Shown here: positions 30,061-39,952 of the stretch, piece by piece
How positions within the stretch are numbered: the stretch's first letter is position 1
Layout: the number at the start of each line of letters is the position of its first letter
Assembly: GCF_000142805.1 (NCBI RefSeq)
Contig: NC_013084.1
Span: 1,149,854 to 1,213,853 of the forward strand
Reading direction: 5' to 3'
Length of the DNA stretch: 64,000 bases
DNA from: Lachancea thermotolerans CBS 6340
Lineage: Eukaryota > Ascomycota > Saccharomycetes > Saccharomycetales > Saccharomycetaceae
Translations under genes and position numbers: made by a program
The notes under the pieces: generated by a model
What the model saw: only the letters and a program-made list of their open reading frames with translations
What the model was told of the DNA's origin: nothing
Database searches by the model: none

Positions 30061-30473
30061 AAAAAATCTTGGAACAAGAAATAGGGTCGTTTGCGGGAGC
30101 CTGCCACATGTCCCTTTTTCATTTCGCTGACATTTTTCGGAGGTGCTGTGGTACCTGCCACACTGAACCGCGAGATAAGGGAACGATTGCGTGCAGTTGC
30201 TGTAGGCTTGACGAGCAACAGGTCCAAAGAGTTGGGTTATATTGCAAATTTTATAGGCGCTTCTTGCATCTGCGAAGTGCACTCAGCCAAGGCATCAAGT
30301 TTTCTTGAGTGTAGGAGTTAGCTGGCTTTCATGATTCTCACTGAATCTTTTATTTTCGGTCCCTCACTTGTCTCATCGCAGCTGCTAAAAATTTCAATTT
30401 AATCGTGGTTGATAGCTCATCTCGAAGTCTCATATTAGCAACAAATCAAAGACTTCTTTTACACAGGCCCTGA
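30061..30473. promoter_or_regulatory. TSR4 upstream region
   Basis: About 410 bases before TSR4, overlapping the non-ATG extension of the doubtful minus-strand frame. No specific site is named. Confidence 0.35.
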
Positions 30474-31688
30474 ATGTCCAGGATCGAAGAGCTGGAATCT
30501 GATTCTGAGGAAAACTTCGGCTCCAAATCAAGCCAGGTTTTCCTCGGTTTTGTTGACGCTGCGATCAAGGAAAGTGATCAAGTTACTATCGAAGACAGCT
30601 TCATTGGGGGAGAGCCTGTATGGTTACATCCTGACTCTATCCCTGGAAAGGAGTTGCTCGAGTGTGGGGCCTGTAAGTCGCGGAACAATATGAAGCTCAT
30701 TCTACAGGCATTTGCCCCCTTGGATCCTGAGCAGGTTGAAGATGCTACTCGCAAAGCTGGTCTTCAATCCAATGCTTCTCAAAACATCAATCCTTCAGAT
30801 GAAAGGGTTCTTTACGTGTTCATTTGTACAAAGTGCTCTAGGAAACCTCATTCTGTGCGTTGTATTCGCGGTGTAAGGAAATCTGCTGTGGACGACGTTC
30901 TCGGAGCCAAAATGGAGGATCATGGAACTGAAAAGGACTTTAATATAAATCCTTTTGATCTAAACCAAAACACTTCTAATCCTTTTAGTTCCTCATCTAA
31001 TGAAACAGCGGATACTAACCCTTTCACCAAATCAGCCTCAACCCCTTTTGAGAGCACACAGAAAAAGGCAAATGTCCCAGCTGAGGAATCTAATAATCCT
31101 AAAAACGCCCGGAAGCAGCATGATGCCTTGCCCGATAAAAAGTTTGAAGGCAAGTTCCCGGGATTTTTTCTATATGTGGATGAAGAATCCTTTAAGAACA
31201 AGACTCCCGATCACTTAAAGCTGCCCAAGAACTTAAAAATTGACAAGACTGCCTTCGAATTATCAGAGGAAGATGATGAGTCAATAGGAAAATCACCCAT
31301 TAAGCTCGATCCAAGAACTGAAAAACTCTCTAAATTTCTGGACGATGATGTGTTCCAGAAATTTCAGGAAATTGTTGGTTATAACCCTCTGCAAGTTCTG
31401 CGCTATGACTTTGGAGGAAGACCGTTATATTATTCTGCAACAAATGTTGAATTAGAAAAAATCGTACCATCTCCCGGTTGGAATCCATCATCTAAGAGAG
31501 TGTTTGAATTGCAACTAATGCCAAAGATGATAATGGACTTAGAAGTTACTGTCTCTGTCACAGAGGGTATGGACTGGGGAACGATTCTCATTTTCACGGA
31601 CGTTGAAAACTACATACCCAAGTTCGACGAGCATGGTGTTGGTTACGTTGAGGAGTGTGTTCGGGTCCAATGGGAATCGGATAAATAA
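30474..31688 (+). CDS. TSR4: Ribosome biogenesis factor Tsr4 (PDCD2 family)
   Basis: Dedicated chaperone of ribosomal protein uS5 (Rps2) needed for 20S pre-rRNA maturation. The 404-aa protein has the PDCD2-like N-terminal Cys-rich module (LECGACKSR at about 62, and FICTKCSRKPHSVRC at about 117). A variable linker with repeated NPF-type motifs (NPFDLN, NPFSSS, NPFTKS) spans about 160-200. The C-terminal PDCD2 domain contains YNPLQVLRYDFGGRPLYYS and ends at DWGTILIFTDVENYIP plus a short tail. It is the YOL022C counterpart, with synteny retained between DIS3 and IFM1. It converges with IFM1 (94 bases between stops). Confidence 0.95.
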   Translation: MSRIEELESDSEENFGSKSSQVFLGFVDAAIKESDQVTIEDSFIGGEPVWLHPDSIPGKELLECGACKSRNNMKLILQAFAPLDPEQVEDATRKAGLQSNASQNINPSDERVLYVFICTKCSRKPHSVRCIRGVRKSAVDDVLGAKMEDHGTEKDFNINPFDLNQNTSNPFSSSSNETADTNPFTKSASTPFESTQKKANVPAEESNNPKNARKQHDALPDKKFEGKFPGFFLYVDEESFKNKTPDHLKLPKNLKIDKTAFELSEEDDESIGKSPIKLDPRTEKLSKFLDDDVFQKFQEIVGYNPLQVLRYDFGGRPLYYSATNVELEKIVPSPGWNPSSKRVFELQLMPKMIMDLEVTVSVTEGMDWGTILIFTDVENYIPKFDEHGVGYVEECVRVQWESDK

Positions 31689-31782
31689 ACAAGTTGTATT
31701 ATTATAATTGGTTCTGATTACTTCCTATTTACAAGAGAGAAATTCGTTTTGTTAATATTTACAGTGCCGGGTGGTCATGCTC

Positions 31783-33801
31783 TCAAAGATACCTTGGAAC
31801 TTTAACCTTCTCATATACGACAACTTTATCACCAGGCTCGTAGCTCTCAAAGTCATTTCCAAAAGTGATGCCGCACTCGTTGTTTTTTTTCACCACGGAA
31901 GCGTCATCTTTCCCTTGCTTCAAAGAGGAAATGGTTCCATCGTAAACAACTTTTTCGTCTGCACCTCTAATAATTTTGACCGTTGCGTTTCTTGAGACCT
32001 GTCCACTTAGCACCTTACATCCAGCTATCTTAATTGTTTTCTTTCGAACACTAAAGTTGAAAATGTCGCGGATTTCTGCAGAGGCCACTTGTTTTGTTTC
32101 GTAGATTGGTTTCAGATTGTCAGTGAGGGTTTCCGTCACATCCTCGATTAGTTTATAGATGACATTGAACTGTGCAACTTCAATGTCGTCCTTATTATTG
32201 ATAATGTCATGTGGCAACGAACCTAAATTGAAGCACAGTAGTTTACTGCCAGTGATTCGAGCCATTTTCATATCGTTTTCGTTGGGAATACCTACAGAGG
32301 CGGTAACTATATTACACCTCACCTCCTCATTTCCTAGTGATGCAATACTCTCTACTATTGCTTCAACAGAACCCGAGACGTCACCCTTAACAATGAAGTT
32401 AACTTTTTTAGGACCCTCATCCTTCGCATTTGCGCCCGTTTCTGAGTTTAGTGATTCGTCCTCGTTTTCATTCTCTTTCTTGAGCTTAGAAAAAACTTTT
32501 GTTGCGCGCTCTTCATTCAAACGGTCAACATTTTCGGATTCCTTTAGGGTTTGGATTAGTGCCACTCTTTTGGCAACGTACTTTTTAGCAGTAGCCTCGT
32601 TCTTGACTTCTATCACTTCATCACCTGCCCCAGGTAGGTCCTTCCATCCTGTAATTTCAACAGCTTGGGCAGGCGTTGCTTTTGCAACTTCCTGGCCATT
32701 CTCGTTTTTTATACTCCTGACTTTACAATACGTGTTTCCGCATATAAGGACTTTTCCTTTTCGCAGTTCACCTTTTGTGATCAAGATAGTGCTAACGTTT
32801 CCCGTCGTTTTCTTCATTTCGCTTTCGAGTATATAGCCCTCTAGAGTAGCTTGAGCACCAGTTTCTGCCTTTAGGTCCATCACGTCGCTTAAAAGAACTA
32901 TGCTCTCCTCCAAAAGCTCCATATTTTCTCCGGTGCGAGCACTTATCGGAACCACTTGAACGTCACCACCAATTCTTTCTATGGGTATTTCATGGTTCAT
33001 CATATCCAAGTTGACTTTTTCAATGGCCGCTTCTCGTTGCTTTGGGTTAGAGAATCTGTCAATTTTTGTTATCGCCACAACCATTTGGTTTCCTGAATTA
33101 CGGGCATGTTTCAAGGCCTCTAAAGTTTGTGGCATTAACGAATCCTCGGCAGATATGACGAGAATAACTATGTCTGTGATGGTCGCGCCCCTTTCTCTCA
33201 TTTTCAGGAAAGCAGCATGCCCTGGAGTGTCAAGAAAAGTAATTCTTCTCTTAGAGATAGGGGTTTCAACTTGGAAAGCGCCCACATGTTGTGTTATTCC
33301 GCCGTGTTCCTTTGATACGATTGAAGATTTGCGCAGGTAGTCCAAAATCGTAGTTTTACCGTGATCTACATGCCCCATAATGGTGACAATAGGCGGTCTT
33401 TTCATTAGGTTCTTTGGGTTGACAGGGGACTTCAGTTCATCGTATACAGTTTCTGGGGTTAGTACAGACGTTTGCTCTTCAACCTTGTAATTGTAGCTCG
33501 ACAGCACTAACTCGACGTATTCCCTAGAAAGAATATAGTTGTGTGTAACGTTGGTGAAGCCCATTTTCGTTAAATCGCGTATCAGCTTTTCAATTTTGAT
33601 GTTTGTCATGTTGGAGAGGTCACTTACAGACGTATAGTTAGGTATCTTGAACGTTACAGGCTTGAGATCATTCTTTCTGGACGAGGTCCTTTTAGCATAA
33701 TTTCTGGTACTGCCAAGTGCCCAGCTTAACGAGGGCGACTGCTGAACGGATGGTATTAACCGGCGGCATGTAACATGTACAATGCTTAAGCGGCGAAGCA
33801 T
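31783..33801 (-). CDS. IFM1: Mitochondrial translation initiation factor 2 (Ifm1)
   Basis: GTPase that brings formyl-Met-tRNA to the mitochondrial small ribosomal subunit. 672 aa. The first 45 residues are rich in Arg/Ser/Leu and lack acidic residues, as a matrix presequence should. G-domain motifs follow: G1 GHVDHGKT at 143-150, G3 DTPGHA at 191-196, G4 TKID at 245-248, G5 ISARTGE near 283. The bacterial IF2-like C-terminal domains (II-IV) end with GDKVVVYEKVKVPRYL. It is the YOL023W counterpart. Confidence 0.97.
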   Translation of the reverse strand: MLRRLSIVHVTCRRLIPSVQQSPSLSWALGSTRNYAKRTSSRKNDLKPVTFKIPNYTSVSDLSNMTNIKIEKLIRDLTKMGFTNVTHNYILSREYVELVLSSYNYKVEEQTSVLTPETVYDELKSPVNPKNLMKRPPIVTIMGHVDHGKTTILDYLRKSSIVSKEHGGITQHVGAFQVETPISKRRITFLDTPGHAAFLKMRERGATITDIVILVISAEDSLMPQTLEALKHARNSGNQMVVAITKIDRFSNPKQREAAIEKVNLDMMNHEIPIERIGGDVQVVPISARTGENMELLEESIVLLSDVMDLKAETGAQATLEGYILESEMKKTTGNVSTILITKGELRKGKVLICGNTYCKVRSIKNENGQEVAKATPAQAVEITGWKDLPGAGDEVIEVKNEATAKKYVAKRVALIQTLKESENVDRLNEERATKVFSKLKKENENEDESLNSETGANAKDEGPKKVNFIVKGDVSGSVEAIVESIASLGNEEVRCNIVTASVGIPNENDMKMARITGSKLLCFNLGSLPHDIINNKDDIEVAQFNVIYKLIEDVTETLTDNLKPIYETKQVASAEIRDIFNFSVRKKTIKIAGCKVLSGQVSRNATVKIIRGADEKVVYDGTISSLKQGKDDASVVKKNNECGITFGNDFESYEPGDKVVVYEKVKVPRYL

Positions 33802-35947
33802 GCGAGAACTTGTGCGACTTGTAACTTCTTTTGGTCTTCAACGCGCGCTGCACAATATATTAGAGAAACTCGTTAACTAATGTTCATTGCATCACGTGAG
33901 ATCATGGAACGCTGTAGGTTTAGGTTTCGATGACATGTACTGGCACGATTTTACTAAGCTGATACCGCTTTAGGCGTAAGAGCTGATCAAAGCCTAGATT
34001 CCCGAACATTTCCACTTCATAGACTTCATAAATTTGTTGTTTCTTTCCAGGTGTTTTATAAAGTTTACCGACTACTCGTTTTAAACAAAATGAATACAAG
34101 TTTTCCAACATTGCGCTTCATCAAGTACTCTGCGGTAGCGGGGCCATGGAAGCTCTATTGAAGATGTCGATAACTTTATCTACTCATACGTCTTAAGAGT
34201 TTCGATCCAACCGAAACTAATCAACGTAAGTTTCCTTGCTCAAGCGCGGACGGAAGATTTGACTCAGAGCAACGGGAAATCCTTCTTGCCTACAATAAAT
34301 TTACAAGATTTGTCGGGAGCGGCTGTCTAGTGATAAAAGTTAGCAGCGGCTCGACTCACCAAATATTTAATTCAAGGCCTTGCGCACCAACTTGACAAAT
34401 GTAGCTGATTAAGAAAAGTTTGCATAGATTCCCGAACCATCAAGTACCGTACTGTGTCCCCTTTGGCACAAGCGGAGAGATCCATATGCTAAACTTGATT
34501 GGCACATCTGGAGTGTCTAACTCAAGACCATGTAAGTGCCGAGTTTGAGTGCGACTATGAAACACACCGAGCTTTTCCCTTCAATGTTGTATACAGGGCG
34601 AAAAAGCTGGAATGTCGACAATCTTCTCAAATAAAGCGTGAAAATCCGCGCCATACCCAGGAAGAAACGCTTAGCTTGGAGGAAAAGATCCCCTCAAGCC
34701 CATGATAACAGTTGTGTATTCTACGAATCAATGCTGCTGCTGTATCCTAGGGTGAGCACTTTCAAAACGTGCCCCACTATTAATGGCATTTAGACGTCCG
34801 CTTAGCAAGTAGCCGCTCTTTCACCACTTATTTTCTAAGGATTTAACAAAAAGTGAACTGGCTATTGAGATTTAGGCGGCTTGCTGCTGCAACCTCCCTT
34901 TGTTGCAACATTCCTCCACGAAAACTCCAACACGCATCCCAAAAAAATGGCATCGAGCATATTTCTCATTAACGCAGCACTTCGTAATTACTCAATTGCG
35001 CCATTCTTTATTAAAACATGCGTTATCTCTGAGGGCCGTGCACCATAACAGATTTTATAAACGAGATCCGATGACGGAGTTCTCAGCTGTGTGCGAAAAA
35101 AAAAAAGCTCCGTAATGTCAACACGCGAATAAGTTTGACAGCACCGCATAGTAGGTGTGAAACTTTGCTCCCACGTAAAGGAGATCTTCTCCCGTTTGCT
35201 TATGCAGAACACAATCTGCAGTCTTGGTCGATTCTCAGGTCAGCGCAAGAATCCCTAAAGGTGTGCAAGCTGCGTCCATCATTTTACAAAAGCCTATGCA
35301 ACTTCGCAAGCGAGCATTCAAGAAACGAAAACTATTCAACATGTCCGTTGCAAGTGTATCACCAAGTACCTCCATTGCTGAACCGGCGCCCTTCATGTCC
35401 GTGGGTTTTCCCGCCTCTTCGGACAAGCTCTATAAACGGCGCTAGCATGCAGATCTGCCGCATCTATTTTTTCTGTTTTTTTTTTTAGAAGAAAAAGCTC
35501 GCCACTCCGACTTAGGCAGATGGTCTCGAGATGCCAAATTTGACCGGGTTGCCCTGGTAATGTTTTTTCGACGCGCTCAGATCTCGAGAAAACATATTCT
35601 TCAGGTATTTTTCGTTTTACGAGGGCTTGATCGACCCAAGAGGAGGTCAGAGACTTGCAGTTAAGTGCTCGCCCGTTCATCACTTAACGAAGGATCCATG
35701 GTTGAGCGAAGAGATGCTAGAGGTCAATTTAAATCATGGGTGCGGTTTGAATAAATGATGTTACTTTCAGGTAATCGCTGCCCTTTCAGTGGTTCTACCA
35801 CTGCCCCGAAGCGGTGATAGTTATTCGAGACCCGCTGCCGTTTTTTCGTTGCTAATGGATTAAAGAAGTTTTCTTTGAGAGTTAAAAAGCGAGCGGTCTT
35901 CAGCTGGCCTTTTGATAGCCATTCTAAATCTAAGTTTTCCAAGAATA
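33802..35947. promoter_or_regulatory. 2.1-kb region between divergent IFM1 and FET4, with an Aft-type site
   Basis: Long gene-free interval. All frames are short, overlap each other on both strands and encode nothing recognisable. ATCACGTG (Cbf1-type) is at 33892-33899 near IFM1. CGCACCCA on the minus strand (35737-35744) fits the Aft1/Aft2 consensus YRCACCCR and lies 204 bases before the FET4 start, which suits an iron-transport gene. A TATAAA occurs near 35430. An A-rich run is near 35095 and a T-rich run near 35480. Confidence 0.4.
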
Positions 35948-37585
35948 ATGGGAAGAATACTTAGGTTTCTTGCAAATCCGGGCTCCAGGCCCGACGTTTC
36001 ACAGAGGGCACCATTGATTGGCAGTACAGATGAGGCAATTGCGCAATATAAAACACCCTTTGATGGCGTCCAGGCTATCAACTCCGATAGCGATGAAAGT
36101 TCGGTTGGTGAGCTCGGTGACGTTGAGGTGAAAAAGGAGGGCTGCATCATTACAAGCCATGGGTTCACGGGTCTTCAAAAGGGACTGTCGGACCGCTTGC
36201 TAGATAGAGTGGTGCTTTTTGCGGGTTCGCAGATTGTCTTTTTTCTAATGTGGGTTATTATAATTATCTGGATTGTCATTGGGATTGTGTATAATGCCCC
36301 TGAAAACTGGCAGGTGGTTATGCAAGACGGCCAATCCCTTCAAAGTTATATCTGGGACACACTGCTAATGAGACAGCAGCTAATCAGCGCGCATGACCAT
36401 GTTAATGTTTGTGCGATTTTGAGATCCCGCCTCAGGACTTTCAAAAGGCTGTGTAAATCTTATAACCCTACACATACCAAGGAAGAAGAAGGAGATGACA
36501 CTGTGGAATCCCGTACGTATTGTGTTGAGTCTGTTCCTGCCGACATCAAGGGATGTTTGCCAGTTGAAGGCTGGTACGACCGACTATCGTCCTTCGCGGG
36601 AAAAATCATTGGATCTCTGTCTTTTATGATTATTTTCTGGACTGGTATTTTTGTGTGGATAGGCTGCGGTGCCTTACCCCTTGACGCCGGTAATGAGCCT
36701 CCATACACGGGAAGGCTTTCTGGTTCGAACCCCGAACTGAAAAAGTTTAGTGATAGGTGGCAGCTGTATATCAACACTGCCACAGCTGTGGTTCTTCTTG
36801 TTTGTACTATGTTTTTGCAAAACATCAGAGCTAGGCACGAGAAGTTCATTACCAAAGGGTTGGCTGCGGTTTTCGATATTGATCAAGAAATTGAGCAGTA
36901 CTTGAGAGCCGAGACTGGCGACGTTACAACTCCAAATGATGTTGTGACAATACACACGAAAAAGAGGTCGATCGGAGAAAAGGGTATTGATTGGTATGCA
37001 GATATCATTGGAACTGGAATTGGCATTTTCATTGCGGCTGCGGCAATTGGGACTTGGTTAGGTATCGGCCACTTGATGGATTGGAATTCGGATTGGTGGC
37101 TAATCATCGGTACATACACAGGCTTGATTGGGTTTTTAGATGGCTTTGTGCTGAGACAAGTCTACTTTCGTATTGTTAGCCACGAGCAGGAAAATTATGA
37201 CACTGTTGCCCAAGAAGATCTTGAATTGTTTCAAAGCTTAGGTATCCATTGCCCTGATGAACTTATAGTCGATCATGAGTCAAATGTCAAGAAGACGATT
37301 CCCTTCAAAATTTCACTTTTCATCAATAACGTATGCTCATCTCAATGGAGTGTCTTGGGATCCATCATAATAATAGTCGCTCTCATTGCCATCGCCTCGG
37401 GGCTTCACTGGAGTACTACTGGTCAGCTGATAGCAAACACTCCTACTATGATTATAGAAGCATTTTTTATGATTGTCCTCATTCAAGCGCACACTTGGGC
37501 CGATCAAAGAAGAAGAATTGACGTATCTTCTTTGTTTGCGAGAAGATGCATACTTCGCTCGCATGTCAAAGGGAAACGTCAATAA
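35948..37585 (+). CDS. FET4: Low-affinity Fe(II) and divalent metal transporter Fet4
   Basis: Plasma-membrane transporter for low-affinity uptake of ferrous iron, and of copper and zinc in yeast. 545 aa from the ATG at 35948 (MGRILRFLANPGSRPDV), which aligns with the start of yeast Fet4; the frame opens 12 codons earlier only at a TTG. Multiple membrane helices are present. Conserved stretches include ENWQVVMQDGQS, GIFVWIGCGALP, IDWYADIIGTGIGIFI and DWWLIIGTYTGLIGFLDGFV. The C-terminal segment is LIANTPTMIIEAFF. Its S. cerevisiae homologue (YMR319C) is in an unrelated subtelomeric place, so its location between IFM1 and the IGD1 homologue is a lineage-specific arrangement. Confidence 0.96.
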   Translation: MGRILRFLANPGSRPDVSQRAPLIGSTDEAIAQYKTPFDGVQAINSDSDESSVGELGDVEVKKEGCIITSHGFTGLQKGLSDRLLDRVVLFAGSQIVFFLMWVIIIIWIVIGIVYNAPENWQVVMQDGQSLQSYIWDTLLMRQQLISAHDHVNVCAILRSRLRTFKRLCKSYNPTHTKEEEGDDTVESRTYCVESVPADIKGCLPVEGWYDRLSSFAGKIIGSLSFMIIFWTGIFVWIGCGALPLDAGNEPPYTGRLSGSNPELKKFSDRWQLYINTATAVVLLVCTMFLQNIRARHEKFITKGLAAVFDIDQEIEQYLRAETGDVTTPNDVVTIHTKKRSIGEKGIDWYADIIGTGIGIFIAAAAIGTWLGIGHLMDWNSDWWLIIGTYTGLIGFLDGFVLRQVYFRIVSHEQENYDTVAQEDLELFQSLGIHCPDELIVDHESNVKKTIPFKISLFINNVCSSQWSVLGSIIIIVALIAIASGLHWSTTGQLIANTPTMIIEAFFMIVLIQAHTWADQRRRIDVSSLFARRCILRSHVKGKRQ

Positions 37586-37804
37586 AATTAATGGCATCAT
37601 TTGGTTTTTGTATGGAGATATATGGCTTCGAAGTCTTTTGTACTTTTAGGGTTCTAAGTTTTTTGTTAATCAATAGTCTCTATTGATGAGTATCCCTCTA
37701 ACATTAATTATCGTCTTTATTACATGGAATTGATTTCGGTATGAGATTTATTATCACGTATAGGCACTTAAACCCAGTCAGACTTTTTGATGACCTGTAA
37801 AAAT

Positions 37805-39037
37805 TCATAGTGTGTTTAACACTGTTTCCCTGTTGTTCATTGAACACCTCAACCGTGCAAGGAAGTCGTCGCGAGTCAAATATGACCCGCATAACCTCCT
37901 ATACCCGGTGAACGCATTTCTAGCATGAAGCACTCTCCAATTATCAAAAACTAAAATTTGGCCAGGTTTCAGCTGAAATTGAACGTAATACTTTGGATCA
38001 TTCACCAACGAATTGAAGCGGAACAATGCTTCATAAACTTGGCCCATAGGAAATTTACACGGCAGCGGGATTTTTGGAGATCTGTCACTATTATTCCAAC
38101 GACACTGAAGCAATTCTAACTCCTTTGAAACGGTAAGAACGGGAAATTGGTCCTGTATATAGAAGGAACCTTCTTCCCCAGCTTGATGAAACGACAGCGG
38201 CTGCGTTGTAAGTACGTCAAGAGTGCATCTCCAACTTTCGTCCTCTTTCGCCAGGCTAACGAGAACCTCTAACACTTTAGAGACATCAACAATACGGGTC
38301 TCGCCCCCTTTACCCCTTGAATGTTCTAACAAATGAAACAGCTGTAAGCCAGGGGGCTCGTTCCAGTAATTTCCATCTGTGTGCATGTTGATGGCTAACG
38401 AAGTATACGCAGTGTCCTTTTTAGCCAAATCAGAAGTAAAGTCCCAGACCCCTAGGTCATAGTGAGTTGGCCTGATGATAGAAATGGTCTCCGAAACTTC
38501 CTTCGTTGCCTCTAAGGAAATAGGCACCTCATCGACAAAAGCAAAGCCGTAAACATAAATATCTTGCAATACCTTTGGCGCACATTCAGTCATTTGATAG
38601 AATTTATTGTTGTTAAGCTTCTGATGCAGCTGCTCAAACGTCTCAGCATCCCAGGTCGATCTTTCAGGTAGGAGCGCTTTGGAGGGACGGAGAGGGGGCG
38701 CATACGAGTGAACTAGAAGCCACTCTTTACTAAATCTCGATGTGTGACCTTCAGCCCATGAGCACACTAGCAGCTCGCCAACCTGAAACCTTGTACTTAC
38801 AAAATATTCTCGAGCAGCCGTATCTTTTCCAATACAGCAGCCACTTTGCGTAATGCCATTATCGCCAAATATGTCAACAATCCGCTGTTTGGTATCCGGG
38901 TGCAGACAATCTTGACAGGTGCAGTTGTCTCTCAAAAATATTAAGTTGAAGCATGTTTTGAGAGCAGAATCGAACTCGATCACGATATAAGCATCAAAGG
39001 GCGAACCGGTTAGGACGCTTTCTAGCAACCTCAGCAT
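37805..39037 (-). CDS. Fe(II)/2-oxoglutarate dioxygenase, gamma-butyrobetaine/trimethyllysine hydroxylase family
   Basis: A 410-aa enzyme of the family that hydroxylates trimethyllysine or gamma-butyrobetaine in carnitine synthesis; the substrate here is not determined. The N-terminal zinc-type domain shows RDNCTCQDCLHP (Cys39, Cys41, Cys44, His46). The catalytic jelly roll has His219-x-Asp221 (NMHTDGNYW), the distal His371 (VLHARNAF) and the 2-oxoglutarate-binding Arg at 380/381 (GYRRLCGSYL). All metal ligands are present. There is no obvious mitochondrial presequence. The only S. cerevisiae relative I know is AIM17; orthology is uncertain. It converges with FET4 with 219 bases between stops. 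Confidence 0.85.
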   Translation of the reverse strand: MLRLLESVLTGSPFDAYIVIEFDSALKTCFNLIFLRDNCTCQDCLHPDTKQRIVDIFGDNGITQSGCCIGKDTAAREYFVSTRFQVGELLVCSWAEGHTSRFSKEWLLVHSYAPPLRPSKALLPERSTWDAETFEQLHQKLNNNKFYQMTECAPKVLQDIYVYGFAFVDEVPISLEATKEVSETISIIRPTHYDLGVWDFTSDLAKKDTAYTSLAINMHTDGNYWNEPPGLQLFHLLEHSRGKGGETRIVDVSKVLEVLVSLAKEDESWRCTLDVLTTQPLSFHQAGEEGSFYIQDQFPVLTVSKELELLQCRWNNSDRSPKIPLPCKFPMGQVYEALFRFNSLVNDPKYYVQFQLKPGQILVFDNWRVLHARNAFTGYRRLCGSYLTRDDFLARLRCSMNNRETVLNTL

Positions 39038-39255
39038 TTTCAGTTTTCTTGTCTCTGATTCGAGCTACCATCCTGAAAAGTGGGTTCCTTTTAGAAAAGC
39101 CCATCTCAAGGGGTCAAAGCCTTTTTTGTGGGGTTAAACTATAAAAATACGCGTACCAACAAAATTCATTATTGATTTGGTCATTAGCTATATAAGCATA
39201 GAATCCATCACTAGCAATCCCGAAGCATGTCTGGTATCCGTTCGGCATCATTAGA

Positions 39256-39861
39256 TCATTCGTTAAACAAGTGTAGTCTGTCGTAAATATCTTTTTTGTA
39301 GTCCTCAAACTTTGAGGATGACCGCTGATATAAAGAAGGCCTTTGGGAGCTGCTTTGATCAACGACATCACTTTTGTTGCCTTCGCCGCAGAAGGTTATG
39401 CCATTGGTGTTCACAGGTCTCTGCGATCGAGGCTGAGATCGAGGTTGTGACTGAGACTGTGACATTAAATCTAAATCTCTACTAGAATCTTGCGCAGAAA
39501 CAAACTTTGGACCTGCTTGAGCACAATCATATCGATAAAAGGCATCCCCGTCCCGCAGGTTCTCGGATTTCTCCTGTAAATCACGCTTGAAGAATTGCTC
39601 ATTCATGGGTTTTGTGCCACGGCCTTCAATGATACTTAGGTCATTTGCGACAGCCGCCGGTAGGCGACGTTCTATTTCCAGAGCATCTGAATAATTTGTG
39701 GAGCGCCTTCTCAACAAAGGATTGGCTCTTTTTGTCTTGTCGCTGGTTTCGCTCGATCCGAAATTTAAAAGGTCCGGCGTCTCCCTGTACTTTGGGGCCT
39801 CTTCGAGCTTGGTGAAGTCTTCCGAGGAAGACGAATAGCCGCTATCTGTATTTCCTGACAT
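39256..39861 (-). CDS. IGD1: Igd1/YOL024W homologue (glycogen debranching inhibitor type)
   Basis: A 201-aa, mostly disordered protein rich in Ser, Asp, Arg and Gln. It has a Ser-rich start, a central NPLLRRRSTNYSDALEIERR block and an SQSQSQPRSQPRSQ low-complexity run. The C-terminus is FEDYKKDIYDRLHLFNE. Identification rests mainly on synteny: in S. cerevisiae YOL024W, the paralogue of IGD1 (YFR017C), lies between IFM1 (YOL023W) and LAG2 (YOL025W), and LAG2 is next door here. Igd1 inhibits the glycogen debranching enzyme Gdb1 in the cytosol. The call is moderately secure, and function in this yeast is inferred. Confidence 0.65.
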   Translation of the reverse strand: MSGNTDSGYSSSSEDFTKLEEAPKYRETPDLLNFGSSETSDKTKRANPLLRRRSTNYSDALEIERRLPAAVANDLSIIEGRGTKPMNEQFFKRDLQEKSENLRDGDAFYRYDCAQAGPKFVSAQDSSRDLDLMSQSQSQPRSQPRSQRPVNTNGITFCGEGNKSDVVDQSSSQRPSLYQRSSSKFEDYKKDIYDRLHLFNE

Positions 39862-39952
39862 TCTATGGTGCCGTCTAATAATAAAGAAGCGCTTGTGGTA
39901 CGGACTAGCGTAGTAAAGCTACAGGCTGTGACACTTCAGAGGCTCATGCTTT

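Noticed and set aside
33892-34010. Centromere: ATCACGTG (CDEI-like) followed by a CCGAA-containing stretch
   Set aside because: The DNA between is not AT-rich as CDEII must be, and the CDEIII core is incomplete. The CACGTG is better read as a Cbf1-type promoter site.
35135-35488. 117-codon plus-strand frame between IFM1 and FET4
   Set aside because: It overlaps several other frames on both strands, has no recognisable composition or domain, and ends in a run of Phe encoded by a poly-T tract.
36721-36735. B-box-like GGTTCGAACCCC inside FET4
   Set aside because: No matching acceptor, D or anticodon stems surround it; it is coding sequence.
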